A DNA stretch of 64,000 nucleotides, from assembly GCA_026014685.1 (NCBI GenBank), contig JAOZHW010000007.1, forward strand, positions 124,001 through 188,000, written 5' to 3'. The notes beneath the pieces were generated by a model. That model was given only the letters and a program-made list of their open reading frames with translations. It was not told the DNA's origin and did not search any database. Positions 25,642 through 33,899 of the stretch are shown in pieces; position 1 is the stretch's first letter; each line of letters starts with the position of its first letter. Source of the DNA: Candidatus Bathyarchaeota archaeon (GTDB lineage: Archaea; Thermoproteota; Bathyarchaeia; Bathyarchaeales; Bathycorpusculaceae). The position numbers and the translations under genes were made by a program.

Positions 25642-27186
25642 ATGGAGCTAATCGTTGAACTTTTAAACATAACCACAGGCGGCAACCGAATCGCCGTCGT
25701 CAGCGAACAAACCGCCAACCAACTCGGCGTCCACAGTTCAGACAGAATAAAAATCACCTACAGCGACAAAACATCCATCGCCATCATCAACATCGCAGAA
25801 AATTTCCCTGGCAACCGCATCGGCCTCTTCGAAGAAACTGAGGCAGCACTGGGCGTAAAAGGCGATGAGGTTGTGGATGTGGCGTTGGCGTCGCTTCCTG
25901 AATCGCTTTTCAACATCCGCGCTAAGCTTCGCGGGGAACGTTTACGTGAAAAAGACATAGTTGCCATTGTTAAAGACGTGGTTGAGCGGCATTTAAGTAC
26001 CGCAGAAATTGCAGCGTTTCTCACTGCACTCAACATATATGGGTTGAGCACAGGAGAAACGGAAGCTCTTTCTCGTGCAATGATTATGACTGGAAAAACC
26101 CTCAACTTTGGCGTTTCACCTATCCTTGACAAGCACAGCGTCGGCGGCATTCCAGGAGACAAAACCAGCATGCTCGTTGTACCCATCGTCGCCGCTGCAG
26201 GTTTCACTATCCCCAAAACCTCGTCGCGTGCGATTACTTCGCCAGCGGGTACCGCAGACCGCGTTGAAACTCTATGTCCAGTCACACTTTCAATAAAAGA
26301 AATCTATGAAACAGTTAAAAAAACAGGCGGTTGTCTTGCTTGGGGTGGCTCGCTTGAGTTGGCACCTGCCGACGACCTCTTTATCCAAGTTGAATACCCA
26401 TTGGGTATAGACCCGATGCTTTTACCCTCGATTCTAAGCAAAAAGAAAGCCATAGGCGCCACTCATGTCGCCATCGACATCCCCACAGGTATGGGGGCAA
26501 AAATCAAAACTCGCCAAGAAGCCTACACTTTAGCTTCAGACTTTATCGACTTAGGCAAACGGTTGGGATTGAACATTCAGTGCGCCCTCACATACGGCGA
26601 TCAGCCGCTAGGTTGCGGTATAGGGCCAGCTCTTGAAGCCCGAGAAGCCCTCCAAACGCTTATGGGCGGTGGACCACCTGACCTCCGCGAAAAAGCACTA
26701 AGTTTGGCCAGCATGCTCTTTGAGATGGTCGGCGTAGAGAACCCGCGGGGTATGGCGCAGGACATGATTGATTCGGGCAAAGCAATGCAGAAAATGCGGG
26801 ACATCATCGCAGCGCAAGGTGGAAATCCAGCAGTTAAACCTGAGGATTTACCTGTAGGCTCAAAATCTGCTATAGTTCGATCCAAAGAAGCAGGGAAAGT
26901 ACTCTGGTTAAGCACCGACGATATAGTCCGCATAGCGCGCACGGCGGGGGCACCTAAAGAGAAAGGCGCAGGGGTACTTTTGCATGCTAAACTAGGTGAT
27001 TATGTGCGAAAAGACGGGGCGCTGATTGAAGTTTTTGCTGAAAGAAGCAGCAAACTGTCAGCGGCACTGGAACTTGCCAACCAGCTAACGCCAATTGTGC
27101 TAAGTAAAAAACCAGAAGCAAAAATGGTCCTAGACACTATCCCAGAGAAGCCGCCACATGAAAAACCCTTCATGCTGGATAGATAA
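25642..27186 (+). CDS. deoA: AMP phosphorylase
   Basis: 514-residue member of the thymidine phosphorylase family in its archaeal AMP phosphorylase form. It releases adenine from AMP by phosphorolysis and yields ribose 1,5-bisphosphate. An N-terminal extension (about 1-85), absent from bacterial enzymes, precedes the alpha domain. The phosphate-binding motif KHSVGGIPGDKTSMLVVPIVAAAG (about 172-195) and the lysine/serine pocket TSSRAITSPAGTADRVE follow. The C-terminal domain ends ...IPEKPPHEKPFMLDR. It pairs with the adjacent RuBisCO: AMP to ribose 1,5-bisphosphate, isomerised to ribulose 1,5-bisphosphate, then carboxylated. Confidence 0.94.
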   Translation: MELIVELLNITTGGNRIAVVSEQTANQLGVHSSDRIKITYSDKTSIAIINIAENFPGNRIGLFEETEAALGVKGDEVVDVALASLPESLFNIRAKLRGERLREKDIVAIVKDVVERHLSTAEIAAFLTALNIYGLSTGETEALSRAMIMTGKTLNFGVSPILDKHSVGGIPGDKTSMLVVPIVAAAGFTIPKTSSRAITSPAGTADRVETLCPVTLSIKEIYETVKKTGGCLAWGGSLELAPADDLFIQVEYPLGIDPMLLPSILSKKKAIGATHVAIDIPTGMGAKIKTRQEAYTLASDFIDLGKRLGLNIQCALTYGDQPLGCGIGPALEAREALQTLMGGGPPDLREKALSLASMLFEMVGVENPRGMAQDMIDSGKAMQKMRDIIAAQGGNPAVKPEDLPVGSKSAIVRSKEAGKVLWLSTDDIVRIARTAGAPKEKGAGVLLHAKLGDYVRKDGALIEVFAERSSKLSAALELANQLTPIVLSKKPEAKMVLDTIPEKPPHEKPFMLDR

Positions 27187-27192
27187 AATGGT

Positions 27193-27558
27193 CTACCGGG
27201 TGACGAGCCCGCCGATAAAGCCGCCGACCATCGAAGCCACGGTTGCAACAACTGCTATTATAATGCTTAGGGCTGCGCCGACGACTCCGCTGACTAATGC
27301 CCCGATGAATCCAAAGTTGCTGGCACCGTAGAATACGAAGCCGAAAAGAGATAAAATAAAAAGAATGATACTGCTCGATATGCCTGCAAGTAACCCCGCT
27401 ATGCTTCCGCCGATTATGCCTCGGGCAACTAAACCTGCGATTAAACCGCCTACGAATCCACCGAGCAAGTGACCAACACCGGGGTAAACAATGCCTAAAC
27501 CAACAGTCACCAGAAAACCAACGAATGCTCCTAAACCTACACTAGCCACATATATCAC
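27193..27558 (-). CDS. Small glycine-rich membrane protein (DUF5518-like)
   Basis: 121 residues, almost entirely hydrophobic with four predicted helices and many Gly-Gly pairs (LLGGFVGGLIAGLVARGIIGGSIAGLLAG). It resembles the archaeal DUF5518 membrane family; function unknown. The start is GTG at 27558. It converges on AMP phosphorylase, 6 bp from its stop, and follows the AIM24-like gene on the same strand. Confidence 0.65.
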   Translation of the reverse strand: MIYVASVGLGAFVGFLVTVGLGIVYPGVGHLLGGFVGGLIAGLVARGIIGGSIAGLLAGISSSIILFILSLFGFVFYGASNFGFIGALVSGVVGAALSIIIAVVATVASMVGGFIGGLVTR

Positions 27559-27597
27559 GGGTTGTTGGAATAGAAAAAGAGAAAATAAAAAGGTTGC

Positions 27598-28296
27598 CTA
27601 TCTACTGCGTTCACTTCGCACTTTAGGTCCAAGCAGCGTCCACAGCCAGTCAGCGAATTCTTGAAGGTTCTTGGTTTGAATGTGTACTTCACCGGGGCCT
27701 GTGATTTGGGTGACTAAGCCCTCGCCGCTTAGCAGGGTTTCTTTTAAGCCGCCAAATCGTGTGACTTTGTAGCTGCAGGATTGGCTGAAGCCGACGAGAT
27801 GAAAGTTGTCTACGATTAGGGTTTGACCAGCCTCAAGCCTGTGAGTGTCAATGGCGCCGAAAGTGTTGATGAACATTTGCCCGCTGCCTGTAGCTTTAAT
27901 CATGAATAAGCCTTGCCCAAAGAGTCCTTTAGTGAAGCCTTCCCATTTAACGTCTAAGTCGATGCCTTGTGTGGAGGCGATGTATGCGGATTTCTGGATG
28001 ACATATCCGCTACCTGGTGCGATGTCAAGTTGTTTTATGTCGCCAACTGGAGCTGCGACAAACGCGGCTTCACCCTGTCCGTTTTGGGCGGTGTAGTCGT
28101 TAACCCAGAAGGATTGCCCACCGATGATGCTTAAGCCTAAGCTGCCAAGCAGGCTTTTTTCGCGTTTTCTTGTGTGGACTTCGATGTTGGGGGTCATGTA
28201 AGTCATGGCGCCTGATTCTGCAGTTATGGTTTCTCCCTGCTCGAGGTTTGCGACGAGCATAGAGTATGAGGGTTTGTATTTGATTTCGAATTTCAT
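27598..28296 (-). CDS. AIM24 / TIGR00266 family protein
   Basis: 232-residue protein of the TIGR00266/AIM24 family, a beta-rich fold whose mitochondrial homologue supports inner membrane organisation; prokaryotic function is unclear. Diagnostic stretches: MKFEIKYKPSYSMLVANLEQGETITAESGAMTYMTPNI at the N-terminus, FVAAPVGDIKQLDIAPGSGYVIQKSAYIAS in the middle, and SGQMFINTFGAIDTHRLEAGQTLIVDNFHLVGF. There is no signal peptide or membrane helix. AGGAGAGAATT lies directly upstream of the ATG. It may form a two-gene unit with the DUF5518-like gene 39 bp downstream. Confidence 0.9.
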   Translation of the reverse strand: MKFEIKYKPSYSMLVANLEQGETITAESGAMTYMTPNIEVHTRKREKSLLGSLGLSIIGGQSFWVNDYTAQNGQGEAAFVAAPVGDIKQLDIAPGSGYVIQKSAYIASTQGIDLDVKWEGFTKGLFGQGLFMIKATGSGQMFINTFGAIDTHRLEAGQTLIVDNFHLVGFSQSCSYKVTRFGGLKETLLSGEGLVTQITGPGEVHIQTKNLQEFADWLWTLLGPKVRSERSR

Positions 28297-28385
28297 GGTA
28301 ATTCTCTCCTAACTTGCGTTAGTTATAAAAACCCCTTAGTGAACCCTGTTAATAAAGTAATGACACAAAGGGCTTTGGGCAACGC

Positions 28386-29099
28386 ATGGTAACGGCTGCA
28401 TCGGTTTGGGTGATTGTAAAGAAGACGTTTAGTTTAACGCTTATTTTTAATGCGTTGATGACTTTGGGATGCGTAGCTGGCATCATTTACGGCTTCTATT
28501 TGGCGTTCCCAAATTGGCAGCCCTATACGCCTTATTTGCTTGACGGGAACCTGTTTTGGTTCGCCATCGCTGCGGCACTCATCAACATCTTCCCCAGCGC
28601 GGCCATAGGAAGAGCCCTACATACAGGCAGGTTCCTTTTCCATCACTATGTATACGGGTTTTTTGTGTTAGCAGGATCATCGGCGTACGTGTTTTTCTTT
28701 ACTCCGATTCCACTGCAAAACCTGTTTTTGGTCGATTCAAGTAGCATAGCGGTTAATGCAGTGCGTGTTTGCTTGTTGGCTGGTGTAGCGTTGTTGCTTG
28801 ATGATTTGCCTGATGTTAACAAGCGTGTTGAAGCGGGGTTGAACTGGATGAAATCTAAAGCTTTCCAAGTACGCAAAGGGCTACATATCATGCAAATCTT
28901 AACTGGCGGATTTGCTATCTACTGCGCTTCTGCGATGATACTTTCAACGGTTTTTGTTGACGCACAACGTGCACTTCCGAATTCTTTCTGTATAGGTTCA
29001 CTACTCATAACGGGCATCACTTCGTTTGTACTCGCAAAGAGGGGCGCATGGCTAAAAATTACTCCACCAACACCTAAAGCGCCTAAGCTTTCTGTTTAG
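28386..29099 (+). CDS. Polytopic membrane protein of unknown function
   Basis: 237 residues with about six transmembrane helices (about 17-40, 55-72, 87-105, 122-140, 163-183, 195-212). A conserved-looking HTGRFLFHHYVYG segment follows helix 2 and an acidic LLLDDLPDVNKRVEAGLNWMKSKA loop follows helix 4. No family is recognised. The last 17 bp overlap the 3' end of the NERD gene on the other strand. The start is ATG with no strong Shine-Dalgarno, and the promoter is unclear. Confidence 0.65.
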   Translation: MVTAASVWVIVKKTFSLTLIFNALMTLGCVAGIIYGFYLAFPNWQPYTPYLLDGNLFWFAIAAALINIFPSAAIGRALHTGRFLFHHYVYGFFVLAGSSAYVFFFTPIPLQNLFLVDSSSIAVNAVRVCLLAGVALLLDDLPDVNKRVEAGLNWMKSKAFQVRKGLHIMQILTGGFAIYCASAMILSTVFVDAQRALPNSFCIGSLLITGITSFVLAKRGAWLKITPPTPKAPKLSV

Positions 29100-29799
29100 C
29101 GATTTCTCTGCCTATAGCTTCAAGTTGTTCACGGCTGAATCTGCGTTGGCTTCCGTGGTTTGTTAGGTAGTTTGGCAGCTGCAGGAGTTTGAGCACGGGT
29201 ACTGTGGGGTTGTTTAGTTGGAGCGTAGCGTGTTTGTTGGTTATTACCACTATGCCTTCAACCCAAACACCCAAAGAACGCAGATGCGGTGCGTTGTCGA
29301 GGATTTGTTTTATTTTGGCGACATTCCGTTTGACTTGGCGGCTTGGACTGGCGTTGAAGTTGCGTTTGCCTGCTCTCTGCCATTGGTTGCCTACGCAGTT
29401 TATGATTCCAGTCCAATTTTTAGTTTCCAAAACAAAAACACCGCTTGGCGCTAAGACAACGTGGTCTATGTCCCCTGCGCCGTCTTTGAGGTAGAGGTCG
29501 TTTATGAGATAATAGTCGTCGCTTAATGTACTACCAAGGAGTTTGACGACTTGTTTTTCGCCTTGCAAGCCACCACTGTAGATGCGGTATTTGCGCAAAT
29601 AAAAGTAAAACCCAATCAGAGGCACAACCAGAAGAATCAGCCCCGCCTGCTCCAACAGACCAACCTGCAACGTAGAAAGCACCCTAAAAGCTACTGCAGT
29701 TAAACCAGCAAAAATGATCAGAAAACAGAATGAGGCTTTGGCGAGGTTTCTTCTGGTTTGGTTCTTGAGGTAACTACTTGAGGCTTTTATTTTGCGCAT
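29083..29799 (-). CDS. Membrane-anchored NERD-domain protein
   Basis: 238 residues: two N-terminal transmembrane helices (about 20-43 and 47-66), then a NERD (nuclease-related) domain at about 78-195. The domain reads GLQGEKQVVKLLGSTLSDDYYLINDLYL ... GDIDHVVLAPSGVFVLETKNWTG, with the D..H and ETK residues typical of the PD-(D/E)XK-like core. The C-terminus is a short basic helical region. Substrates of NERD proteins are mostly unknown; a DNA-processing or stress role is inferred. The start lies in a region without a clear TATA box. Confidence 0.85.
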   Translation of the reverse strand: MRKIKASSSYLKNQTRRNLAKASFCFLIIFAGLTAVAFRVLSTLQVGLLEQAGLILLVVPLIGFYFYLRKYRIYSGGLQGEKQVVKLLGSTLSDDYYLINDLYLKDGAGDIDHVVLAPSGVFVLETKNWTGIINCVGNQWQRAGKRNFNASPSRQVKRNVAKIKQILDNAPHLRSLGVWVEGIVVITNKHATLQLNNPTVPVLKLLQLPNYLTNHGSQRRFSREQLEAIGREIAKQKA

Positions 29800-30242
29800 A
29801 CAGATAATGGATTGACTATTAGGGTATATTACGGTTGGGCTGTTTGTAGCTTAGTCTAGTCTACAGAAAAATCTCCCGCGTAACTATAGACGTGGGTGTT
29901 TGCTGGTTGGCTGTTTTTGGGTTAGAGACCGTTAGAAGCTCAAATTCAACCCATAGTTCAAAGAATAATAAAGCAACATCGAAAAACAAGCTGTTGCTCT
30001 GCCGCCTCCGCCCCTCACTTATATATATGCGGACATGGGCGGCTACGGGATTTTGAACCGCGTTATAGCCACCTGCCCTCTGTAACATGGGTGACCACAA
30101 AACGGAGTTACTGCCAATCACGGGTTGTTCTTGAAAAAACCAACTATGTCCTGTATTCTGTGGTAATGTTGGCTTTTTAGTCGATTAAGTGGTGTCTTTT
30201 TCATCAAATTTTATATTCTCTAAGCTATAGAGATGCTGGAGC
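29800..30242. other. 443-bp intergenic region with hairpin and two TATA elements
   Basis: No gene is recognised. It holds a symmetric TATATATA at 30019-30028, a tRNA-3'-end-like hairpin (30033-30075, listed separately) and a T5 run near 30174. A plus-strand TATA box, ATTTTATATTC (about 30208-30218), would start transcription about 30240, making the acyltransferase mRNA leaderless or nearly so. A structured RNA could lie between the first TATA and the T-run, but I cannot assign one. Confidence 0.5.
30033..30075 (-). other. tRNA-3'-end-like hairpin (relic or chance)
   Basis: Read on the minus strand, GGTGGCTA and TAGCCGCC form an 8-bp stem with one G-U pair. The enclosed loop contains CGGTTCAAAATCCCG, which looks like a T-arm with one extra A. 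No matching D-arm or clear anticodon arm precedes it, and the T-stem has a mismatch, so it cannot be an intact tRNA. It may be a remnant of a tRNA 3' end. Confidence 0.3.
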
Positions 30243-31331
30243 ATGGGCAGACAAGTAGAGGAAACGCTGAAGCCTAAGTGTGAACCTCCAGACTTCTCGG
30301 TGGACATACTCCGCTTCATCGCCATATTCCTTGTCATTCTCGTTCATTCCTCTGGTTTCCCATACCGCTTCCTCAACCCCCAAATCACCCCGATGGATGT
30401 CGTGAATTGGACTACAGTCAGCGTCTACGACGCACTCGGAATGATGGGGGTACCGCTGTTTGTAATGCTCAGTGGCGCGCTTTTGCTTAACCCCATCAAA
30501 GCTGACGAACCTCTCAGGGTTTATTACAAGAAGCGTCTTGACCGCATTGGGTTGCCGTTTGTTTTTTGGACGGTAGTCTATTTTGTTTGGACTTTTGCGA
30601 TGCTGGGTTGGCCTCTGACGTTTTTCAACATAGGACAAGGTTTACTGACGGGCTCCTACTATCATCTCTGGTTCCTTTACCTGCTTATGGGGCTCTACGC
30701 GGTTACGCCGATTCTGCGGGTGCTGGTTAAGCACTTAGACCGCAACCTGTTCCGTCTACTTTTGATTCTCTGGTTTGCAGGAACCGTAACTACGCCTTTC
30801 ATCCATACTTTTACCAGTTTCCATTTTGACCCTGTTCTCTTTGTCTTCTTCGACTGGGTCGGCTACTACCTGCTGGGCATCTATCTCGTAAAAGCCAACT
30901 TCAGCCGCTCCAAAACCATCCTCGTCGCAGTGTTAGGGCTTCTGGGCGCGGTTTTCGGCGACTGGGTGGTGACAGCCACTATGGGTGAGTCGATGACAGG
31001 GTACTTCCACAACTACATGAGCGCCACCATGATTATCGCAAGTGTAGCCTTCTTCTACTACCTAACCACCATCAAGCCTAACCGCCTTGAAAATCGCCCA
31101 AAACTCAACCGTTTTGTTCAATGGATTAGTCAAAACACTCTGCCGATTTATTTGATTCATATGTTGGTGTTGGTGACGTTTACGAATGGCTTGTTTGGGG
31201 TCTACGTTAACACTTTAGTTTATCTGCCGCTTATTGATGTGCCAGTTTTTGCGGTTATTGTATTTGTGACTTCTGCTGTGATTGTGTATGTTCTCAAAAA
31301 AATCCCTTACGTAACCAAACTGGTCGGGTAA
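30243..31331 (+). CDS. Acyltransferase family 3 membrane protein
   Basis: 362 residues with about ten transmembrane helices. FSVDILRFIAIFLVILVHSSGFPYRF near the N-terminus carries the family's catalytic-site region with His in LVHSS (position about 35); later SGALLLNP, LDRIGLPFVFWT and SQNTLPIYLIHMLVLV are all typical. Such enzymes O-acylate sugars of surface glycans or lipids, so this one may modify the surface glycans of the archaeon (inference). It is transcribed alone from a TATA box close to the start codon. Confidence 0.9.
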   Translation: MGRQVEETLKPKCEPPDFSVDILRFIAIFLVILVHSSGFPYRFLNPQITPMDVVNWTTVSVYDALGMMGVPLFVMLSGALLLNPIKADEPLRVYYKKRLDRIGLPFVFWTVVYFVWTFAMLGWPLTFFNIGQGLLTGSYYHLWFLYLLMGLYAVTPILRVLVKHLDRNLFRLLLILWFAGTVTTPFIHTFTSFHFDPVLFVFFDWVGYYLLGIYLVKANFSRSKTILVAVLGLLGAVFGDWVVTATMGESMTGYFHNYMSATMIIASVAFFYYLTTIKPNRLENRPKLNRFVQWISQNTLPIYLIHMLVLVTFTNGLFGVYVNTLVYLPLIDVPVFAVIVFVTSAVIVYVLKKIPYVTKLVG

Positions 31332-31411
31332 CTCTTCGTTTTGGAATTGGATGGGGAAGCGTTTAATTTTTTAACCTAAACCGCACAGTAAAATTCAGAG
31401 AGAGGAACTGT

Positions 31412-31819
31412 TTGCCAATCAAGTATTATGAAGCGCCAGAAATCAAAAAGCAAGTTGACCAGCTTGCTGAAGAATGCGAATTCTACCATGTCGTGCCCCA
31501 ATTCGTTTTCTGCGTCAGAAGCCGTGGCAGCAAAGCCCGCCGCACCATCGCGCGCATCCATGGATTGGGCAAAATTTGGCAAGGCGTCCTTAACTTGCCC
31601 CCCTCGTACACTATAGAGGTTATCTCCGAAATCTTTGACAAAATGTCTCCCGAAGATAAAGAAAAAACACTTATCCACGAACTCATGCATATCCCCGGCG
31701 GCTTCAGCGGGGGCTTCCGACCTCACAAGGGCTACGTGGAGCGCCGAAACGTGGAGGCCGTTTATAAGAAGTTGCAGAGTGACCGCGCAGCGAAGCGACA
31801 GAAGAAGCTATTCCCATAA
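31412..31819 (+). CDS. Predicted zinc metallopeptidase
   Basis: A 135-residue protein with the zincin signature HELMH (His89, Glu90, His93) followed by a probable third ligand His105 in FRPHKGYVERRNVEAVY. This resembles a group of small predicted metallopeptidases in archaea and phages (COG4900-like). A conserved-looking arginine-rich FCVRSRGSKARRTIARIHGLGKIWQ precedes it. There is no signal peptide, so it acts inside the cell. The start is TTG with GAGAGAGG upstream. Substrate is unknown. Confidence 0.8.
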   Translation: MPIKYYEAPEIKKQVDQLAEECEFYHVVPQFVFCVRSRGSKARRTIARIHGLGKIWQGVLNLPPSYTIEVISEIFDKMSPEDKEKTLIHELMHIPGGFSGGFRPHKGYVERRNVEAVYKKLQSDRAAKRQKKLFP

Positions 31820-31932
31820 GGAACCTTCTTTTTACCTAATTTTTGTGTTGTTGGACGTGTAGGTTTCAGGTTGATGCAGGGTTAGTGGAGGAAAAACATT
31901 ATAAGTCTTAACTGGTAGAGTCACAAGAAACT

Positions 31933-33615
31933 TTGCCGCTATACGAGATGACTGATTTGAAGCATGTTATGAAGAGTCTAAAACACAACGGCATATACGT
32001 CCCCACATACGACCTCAAAGGCTTCAGTGTAAAGATTCAGGGTCAAAAAATCAAGTTAACGGAAAAAAGCGAACCCATGGCGGTTGCTTGGACTCGACGT
32101 GTCCTTTCAACAACCGTTCCTCCACCAGACCAAGTTTTCACTCGTAACTTTATGCGGGAATTCCTCGAGCAACTCAAAGCAGAGAACCCCTCTGCAACGT
32201 TTCTAGACGGTTTCTCCAAGAAATATCTTGAGTGCCTCGAGAAAAACTTGCCAACTGAGAACAACGGCGGCTCCCAAGCGCTTGGAATTGACTTTTCAGA
32301 AGTCAGAGCGTACATTCTTGATGAGAAAGCAAAGAAGGAAGCCATGACTAAGGAAGAAAAAAAGAAGCAGGCAGAAGAACGTAAAGTTGCCAGACAAAAA
32401 CTCCGAGACTTCTACGGTTACGCTGAGGTGGATGGGCAACGCCTCGAAGTGGCAAACTGGACAGCGGAACCCAGCTGTCTTTTTGCGGGCCGCGGAGATC
32501 ACCCTCAACGCGGCAGATGGAAAGAAGGCCCAACCAAGGCAGACATCACCCTTAACCTTTCACCCGACGCACCTAAACCCGAAGGCTGGAAGACCACTTG
32601 GGAACCAAACAAGATGTACGTTGCTAAATGGGTGGATAAACTCACAGGCAAAGTCAAGTACGTCTGGTTCAGCGACACCGCGTTCCTCAAGCAGAACCGC
32701 GAGAAAGAAAAATTCCAGAAAGCCGAAAACCTAGGCAAACAAATAGGCACAGTTGAAAAGCACATCATGAAAAATCTCGAAGATAAAGATGTGGAGCGCC
32801 GTAAGGTGGCGACAGTCGCATGGTTAATTTTCGCGGTTAACATGAGGGTTGGCGACGAAAAGGACCCTGACGAAGCAGACACAGTCGGCGCAATTACGCT
32901 GCGCGACGAGCACATCAGCATCGAGGGCGACAAGGTAACTTTTGACTTTTTAGGTAAAGACAGCGTGCGTTGGGTAAAAACAATCCAAGCCCCACCTGCA
33001 GTAATAAAGAACCTTTCAGAATTCAAGAAAGACAAAACCGTACAGTACCTCTTCGAAGGTATCGACAGTAAAAAAGTCAGCCGTTTCCTCTCTGAAAAAG
33101 TGCCTAAACTAACTGCGAAAGTGTTCCGTACTTGGAAATGCACTAAAACCGTCAAGGAAGAACTTGAAAAAAGCGGCGTAACCAAAGATGACCCTGACTA
33201 CAAGAAAAACTATGCAGCCAAGATGGCTAACCTAAAAGTCGCCGAAGTAGCAAACCACAAACGCAAAATTCCACCTACCTTCGACCAGCGTGTTGCAGAG
33301 AAGGAGCAGAAACTCAAAGAAATGCTGGAGCAGCTTGAAGCTAAAAAGAAGGAAGGTAAAAAAACAGAGAGCCTCGAAACCCGCGTTGAACGCGCCAAAC
33401 TCGACTTGGAACTAACCAAACTCACCAAAGAATACAACCTCGGCACCTCTCTCAAAAGCTACATCGACCCAACCGCCTACGTGAAATGGGCTAAGAAAGT
33501 CAAATTCGACATCGAAAAATTCTATCCCAAAACGCTCCGAAGCAAATTCAGTTGGGCGCTGGAGCAGCGCAAGAAAGCTGATGCAGCCTGCGATGCTGAG
33601 TGCATAACGCCGTGA
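31933..33615 (+). CDS. DNA topoisomerase IB (eukaryote-type)
   Basis: 560 residues, the compact archaeal form of eukaryotic topoisomerase I. It relaxes supercoils through a 3'-phosphotyrosyl nick. The core DNA-binding region contains WTAEPSCLFAGRGDHPQRGRWKEGPTKADITLNLS, matching the eukaryotic 'PPGLF.GRG.HP..G..K' block. The catalytic part has LGKDSVRW, KVFRTWK, a coiled-coil linker (about 425-490) and Tyr510 in LGTSLKSYIDPTAYVKWAKK, the active-site tyrosine context. The start is TTG with GTAGAG upstream, or ATG five codons later. It overlaps the DUF167 gene. Among archaea this enzyme is known mainly from Thaumarchaeota and relatives. Confidence 0.96.
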   Translation: MPLYEMTDLKHVMKSLKHNGIYVPTYDLKGFSVKIQGQKIKLTEKSEPMAVAWTRRVLSTTVPPPDQVFTRNFMREFLEQLKAENPSATFLDGFSKKYLECLEKNLPTENNGGSQALGIDFSEVRAYILDEKAKKEAMTKEEKKKQAEERKVARQKLRDFYGYAEVDGQRLEVANWTAEPSCLFAGRGDHPQRGRWKEGPTKADITLNLSPDAPKPEGWKTTWEPNKMYVAKWVDKLTGKVKYVWFSDTAFLKQNREKEKFQKAENLGKQIGTVEKHIMKNLEDKDVERRKVATVAWLIFAVNMRVGDEKDPDEADTVGAITLRDEHISIEGDKVTFDFLGKDSVRWVKTIQAPPAVIKNLSEFKKDKTVQYLFEGIDSKKVSRFLSEKVPKLTAKVFRTWKCTKTVKEELEKSGVTKDDPDYKKNYAAKMANLKVAEVANHKRKIPPTFDQRVAEKEQKLKEMLEQLEAKKKEGKKTESLETRVERAKLDLELTKLTKEYNLGTSLKSYIDPTAYVKWAKKVKFDIEKFYPKTLRSKFSWALEQRKKADAACDAECITP

Positions 33616-33899
33616 GCCTAAAAGAAACAAAAGACGGCGTCTTGCTTTCCATTTTTGTTAAACCCAACAGCCCCAAATTCAAAATCGAGTGCGATGCCAA
33701 CGAAGTGGTTGTTTACGCTACTGAGGAGCCAGAACGAGGCAAAGTAAACAAAGAACTCTTAAAAGAGCTATCCAAGTTCTTCGGCGTTAAAGTTGAGCTT
33801 GCTTCGGGAGCCACTTCAAAGCAGAAAGTGCTTTTGGTTTATGCAACTAAAGCTGCTGTGCAGTCGGCGCTCGATTTGGGAACTCGTAAACTTAATTAG
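33612..33899 (+). CDS. DUF167 / UPF0235 (YggU-like) protein
   Basis: 95 residues from GTG 33612, whose GTGA overlaps the topoisomerase stop; an alternative GTG lies at 33600. It belongs to the DUF167/YggU family: LLSIFVKPNSPKFKIECDANEVVVYATEEPERGKVNKELLKELSKFFGV, including the family's conserved GKVN..L. Function is unknown; the fold is a small alpha/beta domain. The coupling to topoisomerase IB suggests co-expression. Confidence 0.9.
   Translation: MSLKETKDGVLLSIFVKPNSPKFKIECDANEVVVYATEEPERGKVNKELLKELSKFFGVKVELASGATSKQKVLLVYATKAAVQSALDLGTRKLN

Noticed and set aside
30033-30075. Intact tRNA gene on the minus strand
   Set aside because: The T-loop has an extra base, the T-stem is mismatched and no D-arm or proper anticodon arm can be folded upstream. 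Kept only as a possible relic.
29861-30121. 86-codon minus-strand ORF in the intergenic region
   Set aside because: It reads through the tRNA-like hairpin and the TATA elements; no domain and no initiation region.
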